A stretch of 64,000 bases of DNA from Campanula takesimana (GCA_026119855.1 JAOWBW010000363.1:1-64000); one strand, 5' to 3'; shown: positions 1-11,680, counted from the first letter of the stretch. Notes: generated by a model from the sequence alone, not told the origin. Program-made: numbers and translations.

Positions 1-38
1 AAAAAAAAACTAAAAACCTTAGTCTGGGACAAAGGGAG
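1..38. mobile_element. Right end of a Stowaway-like MITE
   Basis: The sequence ends in GGGACAAAGGGAG, the right terminal inverted repeat (TIR) of the MITE group seen throughout the window. It resembles the right end at 24270-24309, including the CTTAG/CTTAAACTGGGAC stretch. The left part lies outside the window. Confidence 0.6.
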
Positions 39-227
39 TTGAGTATTCATAGATAAAGTGCAGTAGGCACTCCACATTAGTCGGAGGCTCTACCCAAAAA
101 CATAAATTACAAACTTGTTAAGAATCTCTTGAAATCAATATGATACAAATATTCTGAATTTGAAACAGTGTAATTAAGAAATGAGTTTTAGGGGAGAAAG
201 AACAAGAATCACATAAATTACAGACTG

Positions 228-502
228 ATTAAGACAAGTAAGACTAGAGGAGTTGACACAATAATTAAGAGAAAATAGTGTATGTGTGGTAGAAAATGAA
301 GAGAGAATGAGTGGGGTTAATAGTAGTGTTTGTTGAATAAATTGAATATTGAAAAATGAAGAGAGAGAGAATGAGTGGAGTGAAATGGTGGGGTTGGTTG
401 AATATAAATATATTAAAATATTCTCATTTTGAACAGTTTTAATAATTGTTTTGGGACGACCTAAAAAAAGTAAGAAGTCCTTCTTATACTAAAATGGAGG
501 GA
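228..502. mobile_element. Stowaway-like MITE, decayed
   Basis: The interior (GTAAGACTAGAGGAGTT, then GTGGTAGAAAATGAAGAGAG and AATGAGTGG) matches the reverse complement of the better-preserved MITE at 27493-27805. The right end reads AAAATGGAGGGAA, a degraded TIR. The left TIR is not recognisable. Non-coding. Confidence 0.6.
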
Positions 503-899
503 ATATATTTTAAAATAAAAAAATCCATTTCTATCGAGTAGAGTGGTAAATTTTAATTATTGATTATTTTACATAGAAATAAACCATGGCTTCACGCCAT
601 CATCATTTAGTAGCTGCCAATGCATTTACTCTCCTTGGGTTTTGATACTTCACTGAAAATGAGAGTAAAAATTGTGCATATAGAAAAAAAAATTGTGCAA
701 ATAGAAATACCCGAAGAATAATTTAACTCCTCATCACAAAATAAATATTCATTTTGTTGATTGGAAATGCTCCCATGATTTGACAATTAAGTAAATGGCA
801 AAGAGTAGAAATCTTTTCTTCAATGCCTTTTAAGATAATCTATGTATAGTATTGAGGTGTACCCAAAAAAAAAAAAGAAGAAAAGTTGTATATATTTGA
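503..899. other. AT-rich intergenic DNA, no gene seen
   Basis: I see no coding potential, splice-consistent exon or clear repeat boundary. It ends at the target site duplication (TSD, TTTGA, 895-899) of the solo LTR that follows. Confidence 0.6.
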
Positions 900-1720
900 T
901 GTTGGAAAAAATTGTAGTGTGTGAAGGAAATTGTGTATTTTTCCTTACATGAATCGTTTGCAATTTGGCAAAGATTATTGTGGGTTTATTTCACTCCGTG
1001 TGAATACTAAAATGATATATCTATATGTCCAATTTAAGATTGGATGAGAAAGATATAATAGCTCAAAATTGGTGGGTTGAAAGTGTAAATTATACAATTT
1101 AACCCCATTATTGATGTGTCATGATTCCTTAGATTAATTGAAAAATTAATTGGGATCATTACCTTGGTGTTGTGGTTACAAAATTGTGGAATAAAGCCAC
1201 ATAAATACAAGGTAATGAATCACAAATTAATTTATGAATTAATTGGAAAATCATGGTTTTGTTGGTGGAGCTATAAAAGACATACCCACTAGTCTTTGGA
1301 AAGAGATGAGAAAAAAGAACACACAATTGAGAATTTTTCTTCAATCTTCTTCCTCCCTCTGCAATTTGTTCATATTCTTCCTTTGGCCTCCTAGAACAAA
1401 ATCAATGGTGATATCGTCCAAGCATATTAGTTCATTTCGCCGGAAGGCTTAAGTGCGAAGTGGTTCCGGTTAATCCGTTTATCCTGGGAGACTAACGCCC
1501 GTGAAAACCTCAAGCACTCGTAGAGAGGAGGACGAATTAGTCTTAAGGAAGAGTGTGTTCTCACACGATTCGGATACAAGAGATCAAAGATGGACAAACC
1601 AAATGAAGAGATCAAATACGGTTGTATCGTTCCTTTTATGTTTTTTTTCATAATTGTTGTATATTGTATTTTCAATGTTGTAATTTGTTTTCTTTTCAAT
1701 ATTTACAAGATTTTCCAACA
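900..1720 (+). mobile_element. Solo LTR, probably Ty1-copia type
   Basis: An 821-bp block starts TGTTGGAAAA and ends TTTTCCAACA, a 10-bp terminal inverted repeat with TG/CA ends. It is flanked by an identical 5-bp duplication TTTGA (895-899 and 1721-1725). No internal domain or second LTR is present, so it is a product of LTR-LTR recombination. A TATAAAA box at 1272-1278 sets the orientation as plus. Lineage assignment to copia rests on size and the TGTTGG/CCAACA ends and is less sure than the solo-LTR call. Confidence 0.85.
1272..1278 (+). promoter_or_regulatory. TATA box of the solo LTR
   Basis: TATAAAA in the context GAGCTATAAAAGAC, about 370 bp into the LTR, is in the position expected for the U3/R promoter of a plant LTR. 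Confidence 0.5.
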
Positions 1721-1858
1721 TTTGAGAAATAGAATCCAAGTTTTCTGTGAGAAGTGTGTGAACCATTGTCACATAGGGTCCATGCTTTGCATCATCGTAA
1801 CATGTTGCCACGGTTTTGCCATCGTCTTGTTGTAAGAGTGGAATATTTATTATGTGTT

Positions 1859-1860
<2 letters not shown>

Positions 1861-1890
<30 letters not shown>
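1861..1890. repeat. (ATT)n microsatellite
   Basis: About ten perfect ATT units. Confidence 0.95.
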
Positions 1891-2489
1891 TTTCTTAATA
1901 AACATAAAATATCAAATTTTTAGAATTATATATGTTCGATATGGATTATTTTCATGTAGAATTATTTGGTAGATATATGGTTAAAGTAGAATAATGAAAT
2001 TTTATTAAACAAAAAAAAAGTTGAGTTTGCGTTGCTATTATAAAACTGTAAACTTGATTAATTTAAAAAAAAAAAAAAATCCGAACGATAAAGCATGTAA
2101 AATTAAATTAAAGCAAAAATTGAAGTCACACTACAGTTGTTGAAGTTGATGGAGGAGACTGCTTATCAAACAAAGTCGAGAAAGATGTTCTTGAAGATTT
2201 TGTCAAAAGCTTGGATTTGAAACTACAACTAATTAAAATATAATGAAATGTGTGAAATATCCCGTCTCAAATTGAAATGCCCCAGCCTCAAAAAAATATA
2301 TAGGAGTATATAAAAAAAGTGAAATGCCCCACGGAAAAACGTACATTGAAAAATATAATATGTAAGAAAATAATAATAGGCGTACTTGAAAAAGGCTTTA
2401 AACAAACAAAATAGTGATGAATATGCAATTGATATTGACCCAATCAACAATTCTGTATCGTTTCTGAAGAGGCAAGGTGGTTTTTACAA
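1891..2489. other. AT-rich DNA, no gene seen
   Basis: Contains A-runs near 2010 and 2070. No coding signal or element boundary is recognised. Confidence 0.5.
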
Positions 2490-2661
2490 AGAATAATACT
2501 AGGGGCACAAAAAAGTCACAAAATCCTAGGTGTAATGATTTTATTGGTGTTTTTAATTAGAGTGTGGCAGGCCCATTATCGATGCAACCAATAAAATATC
2601 ATCACCTCATGTCGTGTGCAAGATTTTGTGACCTTATTTTGTGCCCCCTAGCATTGCTCTT
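2490..2661. mobile_element. Small TIR MITE, GGGGCACAAAA family, copy 1
   Basis: The left end AGAATAATACTAGGGGCACA and the right end (reverse complement AGAGCAATGCTAGGGGGCAC) are imperfect inverted repeats. The interior shares GTTTTTAATTAGAGTGTGGC and CAATAAAATATC with the copies at 27816 and 29158. It has no coding capacity. Superfamily is not resolved because no clean TSD was found. Confidence 0.7.
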
Positions 2662-3336
2662 TTAAAAATAGGTATAAGTGGCACCCGGTGGAAAGTTACA
2701 TTAAAACTTGAGTTTTACTATGAATTTTCATTATAGATTTTCAATATATATATATATCATTATCCCCATTTAAATATTTTCTTTATTTTCCTTCTCAAAG
2801 CAGTGTGGGATGACATTCCATATTCCCCAAAACTCTTCAATTAACCTCAACCTCATTAAGTTACATACTACTTGATACTTGAGCCATTAATTTCTCATTC
2901 ACCCGAAAATGGTGTATAGAAAATAAAAGCATTTTCTTAATCTACTCATAAAGTGGATTATTATTTTGTAACTTATTTATTTTCATTAAATGAAACTTTT
3001 TTGCAAATTGGGTTAAAATTAGGTCAAACTTAATTTTTAAACCCATTTCCTAACAAAATATAATTTGGGAAAACATTCAAGTGGACTCGATAAAGATTAG
3101 GAGTCGCCACGCCCACTTTAATTTAGGCCTCAAGCTTTAGAAAAAAGGCCATGGATTCATGAGACAAATGAGTCTGGAAGTCATATTTTAAAAAGGAAAT
3201 ATTATTATTTAATCACCCCTCACGCATGTTGGACTTTCAACTTAATTATTGTTAAAATGTGTGTGTGTTTATCTCGTGGATTAAGTCAGCAGAATCGGGT
3301 TTGGAGGAATAGAATAATGAAAAAGGATCACACATA
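2662..3336. other. Intergenic DNA with a possible old Tat/Ogre fragment
   Basis: No gene is seen. Around 3090-3115 the strand reads AGGAGTCGCCAC, the complement of the GTGGCGACTCC motif that also occurs in and just after the Ogre-type LTR near 58995 and 59088. This may be a relic of a related element but is too short to prove. Confidence 0.35.
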
Positions 3337-4537
3337 CTCCCTCATGTAAGATCATGGCTTGCAACACAAGTCATTTAGTGAATTTCATACATAAATCATA
3401 AGTATAATGTTAATATAAAGTGTAGTCAATAATAAAATGTGTAGAATTTCTTGAAATGTAATTTATCAATTTATGATGGGCAAAATGGTAAATTAACATT
3501 GCTAAAGCTTGAAAGGGTGTGGTCCCTAAATGAAGTGTCACCATGTTTACTATTTAAATGCCTCTCCATCAAGCCTAAAACATACTTCATTCTTACTTTT
3601 TCTCATCTAAATTACTTCATAATGTTGGAAGACTTTTGATAGATTAGAGACACTTATCATTTAGAAGAATACTTCTCCCTACTTGTTCTTCATTTCTCCC
3701 TACACAACATTTGTCACGACCCGAAAACTAGGCTCTATTTTTATTAGTAATAAATAATTATCATTTATTTGTTTGCTCATTTATTCATTTAAATTATTAT
3801 TTAATTAATGAATTATGTGTGCTTTGTATGTGTTATAATAATTTATGCCTAGCATTTTATTTGGGTTAGTGTAGTATTGTTGGGTCTTAATAGTTAGTAG
3901 GGAGTGTAAGTATTTGTGTGTAGTGTAGAGGAAGGGCCTAAGTGTAAATTCTCTAAATCATTTCCCTACTCCTTCTCTTCTCCCTCACTCTTCCCCCTTC
4001 ACCCCCACACTCTCCCAGCAACTCTCTCTCTCTCTCTCTAGCATATGGTAAGTTTTCTTTCTTTACTTCTCTCTTCATTTATTCATCTTCCTCTCATAAT
4101 CTCTCATTTCTTAAAACGTGAACCTTGTTTAGATCGTCGATAGGATCGCGTAGAATAAAAATATTCGAATTCCGTCAACTTTCATTATTTTCAAGTAAGT
4201 TACTTTTCCCCATTTTGATGTTAAAATGTTCATATCATGTTCATATAATGCTTTTGTTGTTATATTTGAAGTTTGGATGAGGTTGCAAGTTATTTGGAAT
4301 TTATTTGGATTTTGGTTAAAAATGGTGATTATATGAAGGTTGGAATTTAAACCTTGATTTGGGTTTCTAGATGTTTTATTTTGGTCCTATTCAAGTTTAT
4401 AAGTTGTTTTGGTTCATTGTTATGCTTATTGGAAGTCTTGATTTTGAGTATTTGAGAAATGGTAAGAATTTTGGGTTGTTTGGGTGCCATTTTCGGGTAT
4501 GTATGAACCCAGGAAAAAATCTGGGCATTGTTCTTCT

Positions 4538-4637
4538 GGCACGGTCGTGCCCTTTATTTGGCACGGTCGTGCCAATATTCAATTTCCTCTCGTCATGTTT
4601 GGCACGGTCGTGGCACTTTCTTAGGCACGGTCGTGCC
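4538..4637 (+). repeat. Two pairs of GGCACGGTCGTGCC motifs in the solo LTR
   Basis: The near-palindrome GGCACGGTCGTGCC occurs at 4538, 4560, 4601 (ends GTGGC) and 4624. Start-to-start steps are 22, 41 and 23 bp, giving two pairs. The LARD LTRs carry a different motif in the same arrangement at the same relative place. Confidence 0.9.
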
Positions 4638-5867
4638 AAGCTGGGACTCTGATATATTCTTCCCTTTTCTTCTAAAACTGTTTCGCCCATAACTTATTCG
4701 TCCGGACTCCGTTTTAGGCGTGTAAACTATCGTTTCGAAGCTCTCTTCGAGTACTACAAGATGGTATAGGTTGTTCAGTTAAGTTATAAGTTTTATACTT
4801 CGGGATTTTATTGGGTGTTTGAGGTTAAGAGGAGTTGTATCGATCCATTGTGAACAAGTTTTGTAAATCCATTGAGTGACTTTATTGAGTTGTTATGATC
4901 ATTTTGGGATATAAGTGAGGACTTCATACTTTGAGACCCTTTAGTTGAAAGTTATTTTACTGATCGATTGATTTTAGAATGAGACTGGGTCTAGGTTTTA
5001 GGTGATATCCTATAGTACTAGAGGGTTGTTTTGGAACACTAAAGTGTAGGTTTAGTCCAGTCGTTATCATGTTCTAATAAGGGTAACCTTTTGGATTCGT
5101 TTGGGTACTTACGGTTTGATTAACCTTAAGGTGTATTCATTCTGATTTCCTACTTTGGAATTCCAGGTATGATGAGATGGTTGAGTTCATAGTCCTAGTA
5201 TATCTTTATGAGTAAATGTTTAGGGTCATTTTGGTAATAGTCATTGTGCCATTTGCGAGTGACCGTTTGGGTTGTGCTCTTTATGATTAACTTGTGGGTA
5301 TCATATTTATGATGTATTTGGTACGTGCCTTATCTGGGAATCATTATGTTTTAATGGTCATGTTGTTGGACTCTTTTATGAGAAACTCCTTGTGCTATTG
5401 TTGTTGAACTCTTCTTGAGTAATCGTTTGCATCTTTTATGGTGATTAATTGGTATGATTCCCTACTTTGGAATCAATGGTTGTTTATTGTGCTAGTATTT
5501 TATTACTTAGCCTTTACTTGAAAGTCCAGCTGGTATTTTGTGTGTGTGTTTGGGCGATGCGAACATTATGATGGCACAGCCAAGTCCATTGTGATGTTTA
5601 CCATTGTTTTGCCCCATTATTACCCTCCTCCAGATTGGCCTTGGATGTGAGAAGAGCTAGCTCCTTTGTGTGCATTTTAGCTTTACTTGGAGCATGACTT
5701 TGTGGCATGTCTCCCGTCCCTTGTGACACTTCATTTGGTTATTGGTTCCGGTACCGGGGTTTTCTCTTCGAGCTTTCATGCTGCTATGAAGATGTTGATT
5801 GTTGATTATTGAAGCTGCGCAGCGACCTTTATTTGGTTCTTTCAGTTGGTGAAACCTTGGCTATGTA

Positions 5868-5985
5868 TCCACTTATGAGTGTTTATTTCAGCTTTATGTG
5901 TTGCGTGATGAGCTGGTCGTTATTTCCAACCGGTATGGGACGGTTGGCGATAGGGAGCCTCTCATTTGTTGTTATATGTTTATTT
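5868..5985 (+). other. Highly conserved block within the solo LTR
   Basis: From TATCCACTTATGAGTG to TTTGTTGTTATATG the solo LTR is nearly identical to the reverse complement of 12782-12895 and 18465-18580 in the LARD LTRs, although flanking LTR sequence is clearly diverged. One frame is open through it in all copies. Whether the constraint is on RNA, DNA or peptide cannot be told here. Confidence 0.65.
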
Positions 5986-6619
5986 ATATGATTGACTATT
6001 GGATGTTATTGTTCGACAGCATGTCACTTATTATTCCGCTGCTATCTATCTTATGTTAATTGCTATCGGTCATTGCATATTAGCATGTCATGTAGTTGCA
6101 TTATGTAACTTGCTGAGATTTATTCTCACCCCGTTTCTTGTTTCAAATTGTTTTCCTTAACCCCCCCCCAGGAGGTAAAGGATTAGGATTCGCGGTTCGA
6201 GGAGGACGTCGAGAGGTTTGAGATTTTGGGGCAGGTTGTTATGGATCGGTATACATTATTTAAATGTATAATCCTTTGGGGATAGTTTTACCATTATTGA
6301 CGTCATTAAGAATTATATTTTTATTCTTTTGGGTATAAGCTGTGGAGCTTATGTTAGATGTACTTCGGTGATTTAAACTTGGATTTGTAAAACTTTGGAT
6401 CATCACCTTTTGGAATCAATTGGAATTTTAACTTCTATATTTTAGAGTTTTGGTCTTAAGTCGACGTCCAGCTCGCGATCTCGGGCCGCGGGGTTCGGGG
6501 TCGCGACAACATTCATAATGGATTCAACATGTATTATCTCGCTTCCGCCTTCATCTTCTTCCTCAATCTTATTCTGAATATGAGTGTGGCATTAAGGGAT
6601 CTTAAATTGTTCCAACAAT

Positions 6620-6632
6620 TGGTATCAGAGCC
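6620..6632 (+). other. Primer binding site, initiator tRNA-Met type
   Basis: TGGTATCAGAGCC lies two bases after the 5' LTR end and is complementary to the 3' end of plant initiator tRNA-Met, the usual primer of Ty1-copia elements. Confidence 0.9.
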
Positions 6633-7019
6633 GCTCATTATTTGGTTTGAGTTTGAGTTCTTTTTGGAAAGCCTTAAAACGCTTTTGATTCATTCTTTCC
6701 TGTTGAATCATCAAGTTTTGATGTTGTTAGAAGCACTAATTCATTTATATAGTGCTGATATTCATCATATAAGTATTAAAGAAATGGTTTGAAAGTTTTG
6801 TTCACTAAAATTGTTCAAGTTTGACTATCCCTTCATAACATGGTTTTATGTTTTCGTGCATACCATGTGGATCTACTTACTTGATTCCATTAATTTTAAA
6901 AGCAAGATTATCCTAAATAGCATGGTTTTATGTTTTAAGTACATACCATGTGGATCTACTTGTCATTCATTAATTTTGGGAAAGTTTAAAACAAAATTCA
7001 GAAAGTGCAGAAAATGACC

Positions 7020-7352
7020 TGCTCGGCCGAGTCTTATGATCTGCTCGGCCGAGCACACATGAAACAGCGCCAAAATAATGACATCATCGACCGGATCTTT
7101 GGTCGAGTCCGGTCGGATCTCTTAAATAACCCGGGCAGGTCTTTGTTATGCCCGGTCGGACCAAGACTTGCACGGTCGTGCATTTGTTTTTGCACGGTTG
7201 TGCATTGAATGTCGAAAAGGCAAAAGTTTCTGATTAATGGTGCTCGGCCGTGTCCTTTCCTATGCTCGGCCGAGCAGCTCGGTCGTGCGTTTTGTTTAGC
7301 GCGGCGTACACTATATGGGTCGGCCGTGCACTTCTCTATGCTCGGCCGAGCA
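7020..7352 (+). repeat. Array of paired CpG palindromes in the copia leader
   Basis: Motifs of the TGCTCGGCCGAGCA / TGCACGGTCGTGCA type occur in pairs exactly 22 bp apart, start to start: 7020/7042, 7169/7191, 7241/7263, 7276/7298 and 7317/7339. Weaker pairs sit at 7089/7111 and 7129/7150. TGCTCGGCCGAGCA (7042, 7263, 7339) is a perfect 14-bp palindrome. The array lies between the primer site and the gag start, so it would be in the transcribed leader. Members at 7169 and 7191 resemble the solo-LTR motif. Confidence 0.9.
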
Positions 7353-7917
7353 GACACTATTCACATGTTTTGGAATTTTTAAGTTTCTGCACTACTTTGT
7401 TTTCCCTTTTTTTTTTTAACAAAACATACATTTTTCAAACCTTAAAGTCTTGATTAATTATATGCTTAAATAATTTTATTCATTATTTAAATAATATTAT
7501 AGCCTAAGTGATTAACGTTATTTAAATGCAAAATTATTAAAGTGTTGAATGTTTAAGTTAATATGTGAATGACTTGAATTTTTCAAAGAAGATCTTGACA
7601 TTTGACTAAACTTAAGAATTCATCTGATGACAAATAAAATGAACATTAAGTGTTTTATTAAATGCTTAAGACTACCCAAAGGAAGATTATGCATTTAATC
7701 AAATGTTGTTCAAATTACTTGTCATCTAAGGCAATTATTATGAGTTAATTCGCAATCCAAGATTAGTTTTGATGTCATGTTAATTACCTTATTGATGGAT
7801 TTCATTGATATAATTAATCATTTATTCATTATATAGTTTCTTATTTATGTTTTGTTTTCATTCTTTTGTTCTCAAAAATCAACAGATTTACTTATTGCTT
7901 CATCCGTTATTACTGCT

Positions 7918-8364
7918 ATGAGTACCGTGCCGATGCTAAATGAGACTAATTTTAAAACTTGGAAAAATAAAATGATTATGATCTTAGGCTATATGGACAT
8001 AGATCACGCATTAAGGGAACCGTTTCCTCTTCCTCTCTCTAATATAAGCACTCAAGAACATTGCTTAAATGTTGAGAAGTGGGAACGCTCCAACCGCGTG
8101 AGCCTAATGATCATGAATATTGTTGTCCCGGAGACCATTTGAAAGGTGTCTCCAAGGATGTTGATGCTAAAACATTCCTTGATATTCTTGAGGAACGTTT
8201 TGGCATCCACCCCTTCTCATGGGACAAATAGAAGAGGGAAAGAAATTGCGGTTGCAAATAAAAAGAAGCCTAAGAGATCATCCAATGATCATAAAGAAAA
8301 TAAATGCTTCTTTTGCAAGGACCTTACACACATGAAGTACGACTGCCCTAAGTATCACGCTTAG
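7918..8364 (+). pseudogene. Copia gag remnant with zinc knuckle
   Basis: From ATG at 7918 the frame encodes a gag N-terminus (ETNFKTWKNKMIMILGYMDI), typical of plant copia UBN2-type gag. A stop at 8140 ends it. The next stretch is frame-disturbed (ILEERFGIHPF is readable in another frame) and the original frame returns with a zinc knuckle CFFCKDLTHMKYDC near 8311-8352, which has the C-x2-C-x4-H-x4-C spacing but Thr where Gly is usual. It cannot make a full capsid protein. Confidence 0.8.
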
Positions 8365-8440
8365 CGTGCTAAGAAATGTATGTCATTTGGTCTTGTTTGT
8401 ATTGAGGCTAAATTGGTTTCAATTCCTACATAAACATCAT

Positions 8441-9500
8441 GGTTGATTTTGGTGCAACAACTCATATAAGTGTGTCTATGTAGGATTGCCTGAGTTACCG
8501 AAGAACCAGTGAAGATGAGAGATTCATCTATATGGGAGCTGGGAATCCGGTTGAAGTTATAGGCATAGGGACTTTTAGGTTATTGTTAAAGTACTGATTA
8601 TTATTTTGTATTAAATAATACTTTGTTGTACCGTCATTAAGACGAAATTTGATATCCATCACAACATTGAACAAAGAAGGATATTTTGTTCATTTAATAA
8701 TAAAGTGTGATATTTATTTTAATTCCAAAGTTGTTGGTACTAGTACTTTGTCAAGTATTTTTCTTTTACTTGACATCATTCAAACAATAAATGAGTCCTA
8801 TAATAATGAAACCAAAAGTAAAAGCAAAAGTTATCAAGTGAAAATTTTATTCCTTATAGCATAGGCGTTTGGATCATATTTCCGAGAGGAGAATTGATAA
8901 GCTTGTGTCTAAAGGGATCTTGACCATGCTTGATATTCTAGAAGAGACTTTTGCATTAAATGCCTTAAAGAAAATGTACAAACATTAAAAGAAAAGTATT
9001 CTCGAGAGCATCAAGTGTTCTAGAACTAATATATATGGATAGTTGTGGACCATTCACTACCCCTTCATAGAATGGTCAACAACAATTTATTATTTTCATA
9101 GAGAACTACTCTCATTATGAGTACATTTATTTACTTCATGAAAAGTCTCAATTTGGACGTTTTTCAAGTCTTATAAGACCTAAGTTGAAAGTCAACTTAG
9201 GAAGACTATTAAGAACGTTAAATCCGATCATAGTGGTGAATACTATGATTGAAATAACGGTTTTGGGGAATTACATCCGGGTCCTTTTTGCTCGCTATCT
9301 AAAAGAGTGTGGGATTGTCACTCACTACACTATGCCGAATTCGGCCTCCATGAATTGTGTAGATGAGAGACGTAGTAAAATCCTTAAGGATATGGTAAAA
9401 AATATGATTTCTTTACCTCACTCATTATGGGCGATACATTGAAAACCGCAAATTTAATTCTCAAAAGAGCTTCCTCTGAAGTTACTAATAAAAACCCTTG
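8441..9500 (+). pseudogene. Copia protease and integrase remnant
   Basis: Near 8441 a protease motif reads VDFGATTHISVSM, with Phe in place of the Ser of the usual DSG active site. A GAG-pre-integrase motif RLDHISE lies near 8867. The integrase core can be followed piecewise: LELIYMDSCGPF near 9020, then 9185-9441 ending in YTMPNSASMNCVDERRSKIL, the counterpart of the conserved NGVAERRNRTL region with key residues altered. Several stops interrupt it. Confidence 0.75.
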
Positions 9501-9747
9501 TGAATTATGGACAATTTAGAAACCGTCCTTAAATCATCTTCATTTATGGGGTTGTCCACTAGAATCTAGGCCTTATAGGCCTAATAAGGGCAAACTGGAC
9601 GCTAAGACTATTAGTAGCTAATTTGTGGGTATGCCGAGAGATCTAGGGGATATAAATTTTACAACCCGAAAACTAGAACATTTTAAAACGAGAAAATGCT
9701 AGGTTCTTTGAGGATGTTGAATTTAGTGGGAGATTAAGAGTAATATT

Positions 9748-10620
9748 TTGAATTTGAAAAAGGAAGAGGCATTCTTTTCATTACCTCTTCCCATAAGTTC
9801 CAAATTTGATATCATGATTTTGTACTTGATATTCAAAGAAGAACATACAATTCAAAATTATGATTTTCCTATAAATATTGAACAACATGTAAATGTTGAT
9901 CACAAGGATGAAATTCAACAACCTCAAAATCAGGAAGAACTGGTGCTCTTAAGGACATCCAATAGAGTTAAAAGGAATGTAATTCCGGATAATTATAAAG
10001 TGTATCTTGCGGAGAATGAAGAACACTTAGGTTTAGTGGGAGATGAGCCTCTCACCTTCCATGAAACCATTAATAGTTCTAATTCTCATAAAGTGAATTA
10101 ATGTCATAAATAAAGAGTTGAAATCTATAAGGATAACAACGTTTGGGATCTTGTCCCATTACCTAATGATGTCAAACCTATTGGGATTAAATTAATTTTA
10201 TGACCAAAAGGGTTCACAAGGTAATATGGAAAGATATAAAACCCATCTAGTTGCTAAAGATGTTTACTCAAAAAAAAGGAAGACATTGATTATAAAGAAA
10301 AACTCTTTCTGGTATCTTCTAAAACTCTTTTAGGATCATTATGGCACATATGACATATTATGATCTTGAGTTTTATCAAATGGATATAAAGACAACTTTC
10401 TTTAATGGAGACATTGAGGAATCTATGGTTGATTTGGATCAAACTAAGCAATTAGTTTGTGAACTTAAGAAATTCATTTGTGGGCTCAAACAAGCTTCTC
10501 ATCAATGGTACTTAATCAAGTTATTCTTTCATTTGGTTTTGAAACGAATCTTGATAAAGATTGTGTATACCATAAGTTCAGTGGGAGTAAATTTATAATT
10601 TTGATCTTATATGTGGATGA
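9748..10620 (+). pseudogene. Copia reverse transcriptase remnant
   Basis: The open segment 9748-10101 matches the linker between integrase and RT (RTSNRVKRNVIPDNYKVYL). A frame at 10341-10598 contains FYQMDIKTTFFNGDIEESM and KKFICGLKQASHQWY, equivalent to the copia RT blocks MDVKTAFLNG and YGLKQASRQWY. The YVDD region near 10610 is frameshifted but readable. No continuous RT is possible. Confidence 0.75.
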
Positions 10621-10689
10621 TAATTTTGCTTGCTAGTAATGATATGAACCTTATTAAGGAAACTAAGAAATTTCTTATTTGAAATGAAA

Positions 10690-11360
10690 GATCTTGGTAA
10701 GGCATCTTTGTATTAAGAATCCAAAATTCACCGTGATCGCTCACGAGATGTTTTAGGATTATCACAAAGACCTATATGGAAAAGGTATTACAAAGGTTAA
10801 GCATACAAACTGTAACCACATGACACCCCTATTTTAAAGGAGACAAGTTTAGTCTCAACAGTGTCCTAAAAGTAAATTTTGAATCCAAGTATATGAAAAA
10901 TATCCCTTCTTTGCATCAGCAGTAGGAAGCTTAATGTATTCGTAGGTCTTACATTTAATGTTGGGATGCTTGGTCAATACCAAGCAATCCAGAAGAGAAC
11001 ATTAAGTAGCAGCCAAAAGAATGATAGAAGTATTTATAAAACACTAAAGAACTACTTGCCTATATTTTAAGTCGGATCATCTTGAGATCATTAGGTATTC
11101 TGACATTAGTTAAATTATATGGCTGCATAAGTTCATTAAAGGGACTGCGAATTGTCAACAAGTGTCGAAAGACCGCTTAAGTTTTAAAGTGACAATCGGA
11201 CGGTAGTCTTATAATAACAAGGGTTAAAGAAAGTCTAAGCATATAGACATTAAGTTTCTTGTTGTGAAGGAAAATGAACGAAATAAGTGTTTCACGAGCA
11301 TATTGCTCATATGGGTGTAACAACTTTTGATAACATTTAGTATAGTGGGATTTGTGTTGT
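10690..11360 (+). pseudogene. Copia RNase H and 3' end remnant
   Basis: Scattered readable pieces include an SDHLEIIRYSDI-like segment near 11070 and SKHIDIKFLVVKEN near 11237-11280, which match the copia RNase H end (TKHIDIKFHFVRE). Stops and frameshifts are frequent. The purine tract AAGTGGGAG and the 3' LTR follow. Confidence 0.6.
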
Positions 11361-11680
11361 TCTTTCATTAATTGTTCTATTATTTAAAGTTTTGATCTCA
11401 TTTGGTTAAGTTGGACTAGTTGGAAGAATATGGATTTTTCATTATGTTCCATGCTACACATCTACACTTTTGATCTATGTCATTTAGTTGGATTTGTATA
11501 CGTGATTACTGTGGGTTTAGTTGCGAATCAATTACAACGACTGCCCCTTTAGTCCTTATACTTGGATGACTAATGGACGGGATTGTTATAAATGACAATA
11601 AAGTGCGCACATTTGGGTTGTCATTTGTATTATATTTATGTTTTAAAGGAAATACTTGTTTTGCAACCCAAGTGGGAGAT

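Larger units (their letters stand above)
3712..6508 (+). mobile_element. Solo LTR related to the LARD at 12.3-21.2 kb
   Basis: A 2797-bp block begins TGTCACGACCCGAAAACTAG and ends GGGGTCGCGACA, flanked by ACATT at 3707-3711 and 6509-6513. The uninterrupted target is visible in the partner copia LTR (CTACAACATTCATAATGG near 12035), which confirms the insertion. Its start matches the reverse complement of the LARD LTR end (15440-15483), so it is the same family in opposite orientation. Much of the middle has diverged, but the block at 5868-5985 is nearly identical. A C-run at 6163-6171 corresponds to the G-run of the LARD LTRs. Confidence 0.9.
3345..6617 (+). repeat. 5' LTR of the copia element, split
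   Basis: Pieces 3345-3711 and 6509-6617 match the 3' LTR at 11681-12147 almost base for base. Without the inserted solo LTR the length is about 471 bp, against 467 bp for the 3' copy. Confidence 0.9.

Noticed and set aside
4397..4690. Frames with repeated HDRA/ARPC-like peptides across the CpG motifs
   Set aside because: They arise from translating the motif repeats; flanking frames do not continue and the LTR is otherwise non-coding.
7020..7352. CRISPR array, because of evenly spaced palindromic repeats
   Set aside because: The repeats are 14 bp with 8-bp gaps in pairs, inside a plant retrotransposon leader; no repeat-spacer structure and no cas genes.
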